From Desulfocapsa sp. (GTDB lineage Bacteria > Desulfobacterota > Desulfobulbia > Desulfobulbales > Desulfocapsaceae): 8,292 nt of DNA. The stretch lies in NCBI GenBank assembly GCA_029934915.1, contig JAOZLI010000114.1, positions 1 to 8,292 on the forward strand, written 5' to 3'. This document shows, piece after piece, positions 1 through 6,488 of this stretch. Position numbers and translations under genes: made by a program. The notes beneath the pieces are model-generated. The model was not told the origin of the DNA and did no database searches. It saw nothing but the letters and a program-made list of their open reading frames with translations. How positions within the stretch are numbered: the first letter of the stretch is position 1; each line of letters starts with the position of its first letter.

Positions 1-236
1 CGAAATTGAATAGAGGTGGCATCGATATTTTTAGCCATCTCACCGCCAAGTGCATCAATTTCCCGTACTAAATGTCCCTTGGCAAGACCGCCAATGGCAG
101 GGTTGCAGGACATGGCACCAATGGTATCAACATTGATTACTGTTACAAGGGTTTTACAGCCCATCCTGGCAGCGGCAAGTGCTGCTTCACAGCCGGCATG
201 TCCTGCACCTATTACTACGATATCGTATGTATTCAT
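1..236 (-). CDS. mnmG: MnmG (GidA), tRNA U34 carboxymethylaminomethyl-modification FAD enzyme, N-terminal part
   Basis: MnmG works with MnmE to add the (carboxymethyl)aminomethyl group at C5 of wobble uridine in certain tRNAs, using FAD, NADH and a folate-derived carbon. Reading leftwards from the ATG at 236, 78 codons are visible before the window edge; the full protein is usually about 620-630 residues. The start [20 protein letters not shown] holds the Rossmann FAD-binding glycines (GAGHAG, residues 10-15). The family signature CNPAIGG follows at 44-50, then [16 protein letters not shown]. The gene starts four bases after the stop of the upstream methyltransferase, with no strong Shine-Dalgarno, so translation may be coupled. 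Its partner gene mnmE lies in this window on the other strand. The family call is secure; only the truncation by the window limits it. Confidence 0.97.
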   Translation of the reverse strand, partial: MNTYDIVVIGAGHAGCEAALAAARMGCKTLVTVINVDTIGAMSCNPAIGGLAKGHLVREIDALGGEMAKNIDATSIQF

Positions 237-240
237 CTGT

Positions 241-1065
241 TTACTTTGTTTTCCAGGAAATAATCGCCCAACGAGGTGGAATATCGCGTGTAACGACAAG
301 TTTACCGTCATCTGTTGTGCGGCTTTTACTCAAAATATATTCGTTTAGTTTTTGTTCTTCTGCACTACTCAACTCTTTAAACATCCAGCAGTAGGACTCC
401 ATGGCCGCTTGCAAGTCGGTATACGTGGACTCAGGAGTCAGGCTGATAATATCCACAGTGCAATGGATGCCCATGGTGTAAAGGATGTTAATTGTGTAAA
501 TATAATCAGGGCCTGAGCGAAATTCCTTGTTAATTGCAGCAAATGCTCCCTGGTCAAAGGGCGCAGGTCCTATTCGGTCGATCACGATAACATGTTGTCT
601 ACTGTAGGCATTGAGCTTGGCTAGAGAGTCAGCAAGATTTGGCCCACTGAGAGATCTCGAGGCGATACAGATATCATGCTTGGAGATGTCGAGTTGTTCC
701 CAGTTGTCCGCCCAGGAAGCATTGATGGCTCGGATGTTCTGTACCCCTTCTCGCTGTGCAGCATTCTTAAGCTCGTCGAGCATGCCCTGTGAATAATCAA
801 GGGCAGTGACCGATTGTACACGCTGGGCAAGAGGAATGGAAAGCGTTCCAGGGCCCGCTCCTGCATCAAGGACGCTCCATTCTTTTTGTAAAGGGATGCG
901 TTCCAGTACCAGATCCACAAAGGGTGAATCACTGTTTCGTTTGGCAAAGGATGGTGCTTTTTTGTCCCAGTCCTTTGGCCCTTTGGGCGTCCAGGATTTT
1001 TCGTCCCTGGCATTTTGCCAGAGAGTCTTCCAGTCAATGTCGTTGTAAGTTGCTTTCGAGTTCAT
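241..1065 (-). CDS. Class I SAM-dependent methyltransferase, substrate unknown
   Basis: A 274-residue protein. The glycine-rich SAM-binding motif [17 protein letters not shown], begins at residue 65. The acidic end of the next strand follows in [14 protein letters not shown], which fits a Rossmann-fold class I methyltransferase. A tryptophan-rich N-terminus (DWKTLW, then [18 protein letters not shown]) precedes the SAM domain. The C-terminal half has [14 protein letters not shown] and a [17 protein letters not shown] stretch. No membrane segment or signal peptide is seen. It is not RsmG/GidB, the usual methyltransferase neighbour of mnmG: motif and length differ. I chose the ATG at 1065 over an in-frame TTG two codons upstream. 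Neither has a clear Shine-Dalgarno, because a GC-rich palindrome (1072-1085) occupies that position. It probably shares a transcript with mnmG, which suggests but does not show an RNA-related role. Confidence 0.85.
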   Translation of the reverse strand: MNSKATYNDIDWKTLWQNARDEKSWTPKGPKDWDKKAPSFAKRNSDSPFVDLVLERIPLQKEWSVLDAGAGPGTLSIPLAQRVQSVTALDYSQGMLDELKNAAQREGVQNIRAINASWADNWEQLDISKHDICIASRSLSGPNLADSLAKLNAYSRQHVIVIDRIGPAPFDQGAFAAINKEFRSGPDYIYTINILYTMGIHCTVDIISLTPESTYTDLQAAMESYCWMFKELSSAEEQKLNEYILSKSRTTDDGKLVVTRDIPPRWAIISWKTK

Positions 1066-1071
1066 AATCAA

Positions 1072-1198
1072 GCGGGCAAGCCCGCAAGTTGAAAGTTTGT
1101 AAAGTTGAAAGTTTGTAAAGTATGGTTTGCCAGCGAAGCTGCGATATTACGCACTTTCTACTTTCTACTTTTAACTTGTCACTTGCTGGCTTGCCAGC
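1072..1198. repeat. REPIN/MITE-like structured repeat element with inverted terminal palindromes
   Basis: The left end (1072-1089) reads GCGGGCAAGCCCGCAAGT. The right end (1181-1198), read on the opposite strand, is GCTGGCAAGCCAGCAAGT. They match at 16 of 18 bases as terminal inverted repeats. Each contains its own palindrome, and the two differences are compensatory inside it (G-C in one copy, T-A in the other). Inside each end is a ladder of five AAGT motifs: at 1086, 1093, 1102, 1109 and 1118 on the + strand, and as ACTT at 1153, 1160, 1167, 1174 and 1181, spaced exactly 7 bp on the right. The left ladder is two exact copies of a 16-bp unit (1086-1101, 1102-1117). The centre has a small hairpin CAGC-GAA-GCTG (1131-1141). 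No coding content or clear target-site duplication is seen. That it belongs to a dispersed family is inference. Confidence 0.75.
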
Positions 1199-1207
1199 AT
1201 TAAAGAT

Positions 1208-1216
1208 ATCATAGCA
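1208..1216 (-). promoter_or_regulatory. Putative extended -10 promoter for the methyltransferase-mnmG unit
   Basis: On the - strand the sequence reads TGC followed by TATGAT, an extended -10 element with five of six matches to TATAAT (hexamer at 1213-1208). No good -35 hexamer lies 16-18 bases upstream, which an extended -10 can tolerate. Transcription would begin near 1201, giving a leader of about 135 bases made up of the 1072-1198 repeat. This is a pattern match only. Confidence 0.4.
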
Positions 1217-1249
1217 AAAGTGCTTCTGCAACTCTTGTAGCGAAAATGT

Positions 1250-1279
1250 TTGACACGGGTAGGTGAATATTGTTAGTAT
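1250..1279 (+). promoter_or_regulatory. Putative sigma-70 promoter for rpmH-rnpA
   Basis: A perfect TTGACA (1250-1255) is followed after 18 bases by TAGTAT (1274-1279), four of six matches to the -10 consensus. The start would be near 1286, leaving a leader of about 150 bases before rpmH. It lies back-to-back with the - strand promoter at 1208-1216. The leader holds no ORF that I would support. Confidence 0.5.
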
Positions 1280-1285
1280 CATCTG

Positions 1286-1434
1286 TTTTGTTAGTTTTAT
1301 GTTCTGCGAATAGTTGAGATTCAGTGTGCAGGTTGTGCAGGACAAATATATCCGAATATCATAGCGAATCTCTGTGAAAATGTCGGTTTTGATAATATCA
1401 TAATCCGCTGAGAAGGCGGGTCAGGAGTAGAACA
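1286..1434 (+). promoter_or_regulatory. rpmH 5' leader with small hairpin and ribosome binding site
   Basis: This untranslated stretch holds an 8-bp direct repeat TGTGCAGG (1325-1332 and 1334-1341) and a 9-bp repeat AATATCATA (1355-1363 and 1394-1402). A short stem CCGC/GCGG (1405-1408 with 1416-1419) sits directly before the Shine-Dalgarno AGGAG (1423-1427). That ribosome binding site is 7 bases from the rpmH ATG. No known riboswitch or L34-binding leader is recognised. Confidence 0.35.
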
Positions 1435-1572
1435 ATGAGTAAACGTACATTTCAGCCCAGTAATATAAAACGTAGTCGTACCCACGGATTCCGCGCTCGT
1501 ATGTCCACCCGCGCCGGTCGAGCAATTTTGAATGCCCGTCGTGCAAAAGGACGCAAGCGTCTTTCTGCCTGA
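1435..1572 (+). CDS. rpmH: 50S ribosomal protein L34
   Basis: A 45-residue, very basic protein and structural component of the large ribosomal subunit. The sequence starts [20 protein letters not shown] and continues with [20 protein letters not shown], which is the L34 family pattern almost throughout; normal length is 44-46 residues. A clear Shine-Dalgarno (AGGAG, 1423-1427) sits 7 bases before the ATG. It is the first gene of the conserved rpmH-rnpA-yidD-yidC-jag-mnmE string. The stop lies five bases before the rnpA start, so the two are almost certainly co-transcribed. Confidence 0.98.
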   Translation: MSKRTFQPSNIKRSRTHGFRARMSTRAGRAILNARRAKGRKRLSA

Positions 1573-1577
1573 TAACC

Positions 1578-1919
1578 TTGCCGAGGTATAAACTCCAAAA
1601 AACCGCTTTGCTTCGCAAGGGGAAGGAGTTTGATAAGGTCTACAGGCAGGGGAAGAGGCATCGTGGTGAGGGGTTTTCTTTGATCTATATTCCCAATGAC
1701 CGGGGGTATAACCGGATTGGGATCAGTATACACAGAAAACTCAAAGGGGCTGTAAAGCGAAACAGAATCAAGAGGATTATTCGTGAATCTTTTCGTCTTG
1801 AACGGTCTCTTTATCCCACATGTGCTGATATAGTTTTTGCGGTACGTCCGGATTTTTCCACGACTTCTCCAGCTGGGATTTCTTCCTCTGTTGCCCATCT
1901 AATGAGCCCGTTGCCTTAA
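1578..1919 (+). CDS. rnpA: Ribonuclease P protein component
   Basis: RnpA binds the RNase P RNA and helps it process the 5' ends of precursor tRNAs. The 113-residue protein is basic and has the family hallmark GAVKRNRIKRIIRESFR at residues 57-73, the RNR motif that contacts the catalytic RNA. Upstream is a typical N-terminus (YKLQKTALLRKGKEFDKVY), then RIGISIHRKLKGAV before the signature. The start is TTG at 1578, five bases after the rpmH stop. No ATG or GTG is available, the protein aligns from the first residues of the family, and there is no good Shine-Dalgarno, so translation is probably coupled to rpmH. Length is normal to slightly short. Confidence 0.95.
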   Translation: MPRYKLQKTALLRKGKEFDKVYRQGKRHRGEGFSLIYIPNDRGYNRIGISIHRKLKGAVKRNRIKRIIRESFRLERSLYPTCADIVFAVRPDFSTTSPAGISSSVAHLMSPLP

Positions 1920-1936
1920 TGCCCTTTCGCCCGATC

Positions 1937-1960
1937 TCTTCGTTAAATGAAGAAATTTTT
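1937..1960 (+). terminator. Weak terminator-like hairpin after rnpA
   Basis: TCTTC (1937-1941) pairs with GAAGA (1949-1953) across a 7-base loop, followed by two A and five T. The 5-bp stem is A/T-biased, so termination, if any, would be partial. Its place between rnpA and the repeat-containing gap fits a partial division of the cluster into two units. Confidence 0.25.
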
Positions 1961-2039
1961 ACCCGGTTGACTAAATATATGAATTAGCCGAGCACTTTGT
2001 ACCCGGTTGACTAAATATGTAAGTGAGCCGAGCACTTTG
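1960..2039 (+). repeat. Two tandem copies of a 40-bp repeat between rnpA and yidD
   Basis: The units are 1960-1999 and 2000-2039, directly abutting and identical at 36 of 40 positions. Both begin TACCCGGTTGACTAAATAT and end AGCCGAGCACTTTG. The four differences fall at unit positions 20, 22, 24 and 26. In each copy CGGTTGACT can pair imperfectly, with G-T wobbles, with the arm ending AGCCG, giving a stem of about 7-8 pairs and a loop of about 9. TTGACT in each resembles a -35 hexamer, but no properly spaced -10 follows either one. Function is not known to me. Confidence 0.8.
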
Positions 2040-2142
2040 ACCTCGGAATATTTATTATATGCCTGCGGTTAAATTTTTTATTTGCCTCGACATCGAACAA
2101 AAATGCTATTAATTCAACAGACCCAAATACAGGATATTTGAT

Positions 2143-2487
2143 TTGCAACAAAATCAATCCTTTTTTCAACTTTTCTTTTTGAAGACTCGGCTGTTTGTAC
2201 AGTGGATCTGTCTAGGGATTATTAGGGGATATAAATATTTTATCTCCCCATTTCTTCCCCCGAGTTGCCGCTTTACACCAACCTGTTCCTGCTATGCAGC
2301 AGAGGCCATTGAGCGTCATGGTCCACTCAAAGGAGTGTTTCTTGCTCTTTGGCGAATTTTACGTTGTCATCCCTTCTGCAGGGGGGGCTATGACCCTGTC
2401 CCATCTGTGAAGGCATCCTCCAAAGAGAACACTAAAAAAGACAAAAAACATCAATGTCGTGTGCAAACCGGCAGTGTTACTTTCTAA
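2143..2487 (+). CDS. yidD: YidD, membrane protein insertion efficiency factor
   Basis: YidD is a small, membrane-associated protein that promotes YidC-dependent membrane protein insertion. The core [36 protein letters not shown] (residues 25-60, quoted here in parts: [12 protein letters not shown] and RCHPF) carries the conserved cysteines C42, C48 and C75, with GGYDPVP at 81-87. Extra cysteines are C50 and C79. An amphipathic N-terminus rich in Phe/Leu precedes the core, and a lysine-rich, hydrophilic tail of about 27 residues follows it. At 114 residues the protein is longer than many family members (about 70-90). The start is TTG at 2143, with AGGA at 2131-2134 eight bases upstream. An internal in-frame TTG at 2179 lacks a ribosome binding site. 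yidC begins 12 bases after the stop. Confidence 0.94.
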   Translation: MQQNQSFFQLFFLKTRLFVQWICLGIIRGYKYFISPFLPPSCRFTPTCSCYAAEAIERHGPLKGVFLALWRILRCHPFCRGGYDPVPSVKASSKENTKKDKKHQCRVQTGSVTF

Positions 2488-2499
2488 TACGGTACAACA

Positions 2500-4158
2500 A
2501 TGGATATTTATAGAACGTTTTTAGCAATTATCATTTCCTTCCTGATTTTAATTGGATATCAATATTTTTTCGTGGGTTTCGGTCCCACTGAAGTTCCTCT
2601 CGAAACCAGCACCACACAGACAGAAGTCGTGTCCCCAGAGCTTACAACTTCTGCCCCCGCGCAGATAGCTTCCTCTCCCGCAGTTGTTCCCGGGAGCGCG
2701 GCGGCAGTGCAAATGGATCGCCCCGACAGGGTAGCCAAAACCTTGCTGGTGGATACGGATTTCTACACAGCCACACTCACTGAAGAAGGTGGAGCCTTAA
2801 CCAGTTTTGTGCTGAAGGATTACAAAGAGACCAACGAGACCGATTCTCCTGGTATGCAGATGGTGAAGGTCGATGGTACCCAAGGGCTTCCAATGGAATT
2901 TTCCTGGGGAGGTGTTGCTCCTGTTTCTACCTTTTATGCTGCTCAAAGTGATAACGTTCGCTTTCAGGGGAATCAGGGAACTCTTGTGATGAAGGGGCAG
3001 GGCAATGGTCTTGAGATTGAGCGAACCTATGGCTTCTCAAAAGATTCCTATGTGATGAATCTCGCCATACGTGTGAAAAACGTTTCTTCCGCTGCATTAC
3101 AGGGGGCAGCAGAACTGCATCAGACGGGGGCACCCTTTAGAGAAGCGACAGCAGCCAATCGATTCCTTTTTACAGGTGCCGCCTATTATCTGCATGAGAG
3201 CAAGGAAGAAGTTGATTCCGATGATTTTGAAAGCGTTGCTCTGACAGTTACCGCTCCCGTTGATTGGGCTGCCTACGAGGGAACCTATTTTATGAACGCC
3301 ATTCTGCCCATGGGCGAGAGTGCCAGTTCCCTGACCATGCAGTCGGCTGGTGAAGATATTGTGAGGATGAAGGTCAGCAGCAATCTTGATACCCTGCAAC
3401 CAGGTGAAGAAAAGATTTATAGCTACCAGCTCTATTTAGGCCCTAAGAAACTCGATATTTTAAAGTCCGTTGGCTCAAATCTTAACAAGGCTGTTAACTT
3501 TGGCTGGTTCGATGTTATTGCCCAACCCACCCTGTTCCTTCTGAATTTCTTCTATGGAATATTTAAAAACTACGGTATTGCCATTATTCTGGTGACAATC
3601 ATCTTTAAAGCAATTTTCTGGCCCATAACCCAAAAGGGTTTGAAGTCCATGAAAAATATGCAGAAGTTGCAGCCAAAGATGGTAAAGTTAAAAGAGAAAT
3701 ATAAAGATGATCCCACCAAAATGAATCAGGAGGTGATGAATCTTTACAAGACCTACAAGGTGAATCCTCTGGGTGGTTGCCTGCCCATGGTTTTACAGAT
3801 TCCTGTTTTCTTTGCTCTTTATAAGGTTCTGCTCATGTGCGTTGAGCTCAGGCATGCTCCGTTTATGTTTTGGATCAATGATCTGTCTGCGCCTGATCGT
3901 CTTTACATCGGAATTGATCTCCCCTATCTGGGAGGAATTCCGGTTCTGACCCTGCTTATGGGTGGGTCCATGTTCCTGCAGCAGAAAATGACGCCCACAA
4001 CGGCCGATCCTACTCAGGCGAAGATAATGATGTTTCTGCCCGTTGTTTTTACGTTTATGTTTATTAATTTTGCATCTGGGCTAGTGCTTTATTGGTTTGT
4101 CAATAACCTGCTTGCCATTTTTCAGCAGCAGATGATTAATCGCCAGAAAAAAGCGTAA
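2500..4158 (+). CDS. yidC: YidC, inner-membrane protein insertase (Oxa1 family)
   Basis: YidC inserts and folds inner-membrane proteins, alone or with SecYEG. The 552-residue protein has the Gram-negative layout. A signal-anchor helix lies at about residues 6-26, a Ser/Thr/Ala/Pro-rich linker at 28-72, a periplasmic beta-rich domain at about 75-325, and the insertase core at about 335-550. The core has several membrane helices and the conserved NPLGGC (422-427), PVFFALYKVL, VELRHAPF and SGLVLYW segments. The conserved positive charge in the hydrophilic groove (Arg366 in E. coli) is Lys370 here, in IIFKAIFWP; this keeps the charge. The C-terminus is short (INRQKKA). The start ATG gives the expected anchor helix, although no strong Shine-Dalgarno precedes it. 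yidD lies 12 bases upstream and jag 10 bases downstream. Confidence 0.98.
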   Translation: MDIYRTFLAIIISFLILIGYQYFFVGFGPTEVPLETSTTQTEVVSPELTTSAPAQIASSPAVVPGSAAAVQMDRPDRVAKTLLVDTDFYTATLTEEGGALTSFVLKDYKETNETDSPGMQMVKVDGTQGLPMEFSWGGVAPVSTFYAAQSDNVRFQGNQGTLVMKGQGNGLEIERTYGFSKDSYVMNLAIRVKNVSSAALQGAAELHQTGAPFREATAANRFLFTGAAYYLHESKEEVDSDDFESVALTVTAPVDWAAYEGTYFMNAILPMGESASSLTMQSAGEDIVRMKVSSNLDTLQPGEEKIYSYQLYLGPKKLDILKSVGSNLNKAVNFGWFDVIAQPTLFLLNFFYGIFKNYGIAIILVTIIFKAIFWPITQKGLKSMKNMQKLQPKMVKLKEKYKDDPTKMNQEVMNLYKTYKVNPLGGCLPMVLQIPVFFALYKVLLMCVELRHAPFMFWINDLSAPDRLYIGIDLPYLGGIPVLTLLMGGSMFLQQKMTPTTADPTQAKIMMFLPVVFTFMFINFASGLVLYWFVNNLLAIFQQQMINRQKKA

Positions 4159-4168
4159 AGGAGAAAAT

Positions 4169-5092
4169 ATGTCTTCACAAAAAAGAGATTTTTTTGCAAA
4201 AGAAGTTACCGATGCCATAAAAAAAGCCTGCGACACCTTTAAGGTTGCTCAGGATGAATTGGATATCGATATCGTTGAGACTGGTTCAACCGGGATCTTT
4301 GGGCTGATTCGAAAAAAAGCCTATATCCGTGCGGCTGTTAAAGGGCCAGAGTCTGAGGATGTGGACGAGCCTGAAGTTGAAGAAGTATTACTTACAGAAG
4401 TGGTCGACGAGGTTCAGGTAGAAGAACCTGTCGAAGAAGAGCGGGTAAAGGCAGAGACAACAAAGGAAGAAACAACTCCCGTAAAGCCTGATAAGAAAAA
4501 GAGTCCACGGCAAAATAAACCACAAAAGGCTGCCGAACCTATACAGGAAGAAACTGCGGAGGTTGTACGCCAGGAACTCTCTGAAGTACTGACCCTTATG
4601 GGCTTTGAGGCTGATGTCACTGCAGAAATTGATGGTTCTACAGTGCGATGTAAGGTAAGTGATGAGCACGAAGAAGCACTGAGTGCGCAGGAAGGAAAAA
4701 TCATAGATTCCTTGCAGTATCTTCTGCGAAAACTGGCTGCCAGAAAAGTGGAAGAGAAAATTCGTCTCTCCATTGATATCGGATCGTTTCGTGAAAAACG
4801 TAAAGTTGAGCTTATGGAACGTGCCAAAGAGCTCGCGGCGCTAGTGAAGGAAGATGGCAAAACACAGGCCATACCACCGTTAAACCCTTCGGAGAGGCGT
4901 ATTGTTCATGTTGCTTTGCAGGATGATAAAGACATACGTTCTCGCAGTGTGGGTGGCGGATTGTTTAAAAAAATCCTCATCTATAAACCTGGTAAAGGAA
5001 AAAAGCCGGGCGGAAATAAACGTGGTGGACGTGGAAAAGGGAAGGGTAGTGCTAACGCTAAAGCGAAGGAGAAGACTTCTTCTGAAGAATAA
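4169..5092 (+). CDS. jag: Jag/KhpB-type RNA-binding protein (Jag-N, KH, R3H)
   Basis: Jag (KhpB, SpoIIIJ-associated) is a cytoplasmic RNA-binding protein usually encoded after yidC. The 307 residues comprise a Jag-N domain at 1-55 with the GSTGIFGLIRKKA signature, and a charged linker at about 56-128 that is acidic first and basic later. A KH domain follows at about 129-205 and an R3H domain at about 210-275, with R243 and H247 in SERRIVHVAL. The tail (272-307) is rich in Gly and Lys. The KH GxxG loop is altered: the residues aligned with the usual GKRG are AQEG (173-176), before the well-kept IDSLQYLLRKL. A good ribosome binding site AAAGGAG (4157-4163) lies six bases before the ATG and overlaps the yidC stop. 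mnmE follows after nine bases. Confidence 0.94.
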   Translation: MSSQKRDFFAKEVTDAIKKACDTFKVAQDELDIDIVETGSTGIFGLIRKKAYIRAAVKGPESEDVDEPEVEEVLLTEVVDEVQVEEPVEEERVKAETTKEETTPVKPDKKKSPRQNKPQKAAEPIQEETAEVVRQELSEVLTLMGFEADVTAEIDGSTVRCKVSDEHEEALSAQEGKIIDSLQYLLRKLAARKVEEKIRLSIDIGSFREKRKVELMERAKELAALVKEDGKTQAIPPLNPSERRIVHVALQDDKDIRSRSVGGGLFKKILIYKPGKGKKPGGNKRGGRGKGKGSANAKAKEKTSSEE

Positions 5093-5101
5093 TTACTGTA
5101 T

Positions 5102-6478
5102 ATGGAAACCATTGCTGCCATTTCAACGCCACCAGGTTCTGGTGGCATAGGCATTATTCGAATCAGCGGTCAGAGTGCTCTTGAGAATTTACGCACTATT
5201 TTTCAACCGCTTGATAGCGAATGTGTTTTTGAAAGTCATCGTCTCTATTACGGGCATATTGTTCATCCGCAGCAAAAGAAGATTCTCGATGAGGTGTTGG
5301 CCGTTTATATGGCAGCACCCAAAACCTATACTCGTGAAGATGTGGTGGAAATCCATTGCCACGGGAACTATATTGTCCTGCAGTCCATTCTGGAACTGCT
5401 TCTCTCTTTAGGGGTGCGTCTTGCCGATCCCGGTGAATTTACAAAACTTGCCTTTCTAAATGGCAGAATAGATCTTACCCGTGCAGAAGCCGTTATTGAT
5501 ATTTTGTCAGCCAAAACCCGAAAGGGTATGGATATGGCTCTCGATCAGCTCGGGGGAAGCTTATATAATCAGGTTGATGTGATTCGTGCTTCTCTGGTTC
5601 GAATGCGTGCCATTATTGAGGTTGCCATTGATTTTCCCGACGAAGATATTGAGATTATAGATCATTCATCCCTGCAGGTTCAATTGAATGATGAGATTCT
5701 GTCGCCTGTGAAACGTCTGCTTGCCCAGGCGGAGGGCGGAAAAATATTTCGTGAAGGAATATCCGTTGTTATTGTCGGCTTGCCTAATGTTGGTAAATCC
5801 AGCTTGCTGAATACCCTGCTTCAGGATGAACGAGCCCTTGTCACAGCAATACCTGGTACAACCCGGGATACCATTGAAGAGTATCTCGATATTAAAGGGG
5901 TGCCTGTTCGCATTGTGGATACTGCAGGTATTCGGCAGAATGCGGATGAAGTGGAAGCGCTGGGGATTGAGCGAGCGATGAAACAGATTGATCAGGCCGA
6001 TCTTATACTGTTTATGCTTGATGCTGCACGGGGAGTGGAAACCGAGGATAGCCGGTTATTTGATTCGGTTAAACACAAACCTATGCTTTTGCTGGCGAAC
6101 AAGGTTGATGTTGCTAGGCAGGAAGGTTCTGTTACAGAATTTGCTGCCCAAAACAGTGACGTGCCCTTTGTACAGATTTCTGCAAAACAGCACCAGAATA
6201 TTGAGTTATTAAAGGACGCAATCTTTGATACTGTCGTTGGTGGTAAAGATCAGTGGCAGGAAGATGGGTGTGCACCGAATATCAGGCATAAGGATGCTTT
6301 ACAGCGGGCATCGGAAGCAGCGCAAAGGTTGCAGGAAGGGCTTGGCCTTTCAATCAGCAGCGATCTCTTAGCCGTTGACGTGCAGGAGTGCTTGGATCAG
6401 CTTAATGCAATTGTTGGTGTCACCACCACAGAAGATGTGCTGGATGTTATTTTTGAACAGTTTTGTCTGGGGAAGTAG
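5102..6478 (+). CDS. mnmE: MnmE (TrmE), tRNA-modification GTPase
   Basis: MnmE forms a complex with MnmG that modifies C5 of wobble uridine in tRNAs, with GTP hydrolysis driving conformational change. The 458 residues match the family (E. coli about 454). The N-terminal folate-binding domain starts METIAAISTPPGSGGIGIIR. A helical domain surrounds an inserted G domain with G1 GLPNVGKS (226-233), G2 TTRD (253-256), G3 DTAG (273-276), G4 NKVD (333-336) and G5 SAK (360-362). The C-terminus is FCLGK with the family cysteine at 455. All key motifs are intact. The start ATG matches the family N-terminus; no strong Shine-Dalgarno is seen, and coupling to jag nine bases upstream is likely. It is the last gene of the + strand string and ends ten bases before a convergent gene. 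Confidence 0.98.
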   Translation: METIAAISTPPGSGGIGIIRISGQSALENLRTIFQPLDSECVFESHRLYYGHIVHPQQKKILDEVLAVYMAAPKTYTREDVVEIHCHGNYIVLQSILELLLSLGVRLADPGEFTKLAFLNGRIDLTRAEAVIDILSAKTRKGMDMALDQLGGSLYNQVDVIRASLVRMRAIIEVAIDFPDEDIEIIDHSSLQVQLNDEILSPVKRLLAQAEGGKIFREGISVVIVGLPNVGKSSLLNTLLQDERALVTAIPGTTRDTIEEYLDIKGVPVRIVDTAGIRQNADEVEALGIERAMKQIDQADLILFMLDAARGVETEDSRLFDSVKHKPMLLLANKVDVARQEGSVTEFAAQNSDVPFVQISAKQHQNIELLKDAIFDTVVGGKDQWQEDGCAPNIRHKDALQRASEAAQRLQEGLGLSISSDLLAVDVQECLDQLNAIVGVTTTEDVLDVIFEQFCLGK

Positions 6479-6488
6479 GAACCATATT

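Noticed and set aside
16..348. A 110-codon + strand open frame at the left edge
   Set aside because: It is antisense to mnmG, whose FAD motif and CNPAIGG signature on the - strand are unmistakable.
1034..1345. A 103-codon open frame on the - strand
   Set aside because: It runs through the predicted promoter and the whole 1072-1198 repeat and overlaps the methyltransferase start. Its composition follows from the repeat's AAGT ladder, and no family is recognised.
1199..1434. Possible chromosomal origin near rpmH/mnmG
   Set aside because: Origins often lie near these genes, but I found no DnaA-box cluster (TTATNCACA) and no dnaA or dnaN in the window.
1452..1898. Long open frames antisense to rpmH and rnpA (also 1421-1618)
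   Set aside because: They are antisense shadows of two well-recognised genes, without a domain or a ribosome binding site.
1960..2039. Tandem 40-bp repeats as a CRISPR remnant
   Set aside because: The two units abut with no spacer, differ internally, and no cas genes are present.
2037..2060. Promoter for yidD-yidC made from TTGACC (2037-2042) and TTATAT (2055-2060)
   Set aside because: The spacing between the hexamers is only 12 bases, too short for sigma-70, and no better-spaced pair was found.
3607..3612. Lys370 in YidC in place of the conserved arginine as a functional defect
   Set aside because: Lysine keeps the positive charge of the groove and is common in this part of the family as I know it; the rest of the insertase core is intact.
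4414..4872. A 152-codon serine-rich open frame antisense to jag
   Set aside because: It is a low-complexity shadow of the Glu/Lys-rich Jag coding sequence; the + strand gene explains the region fully.
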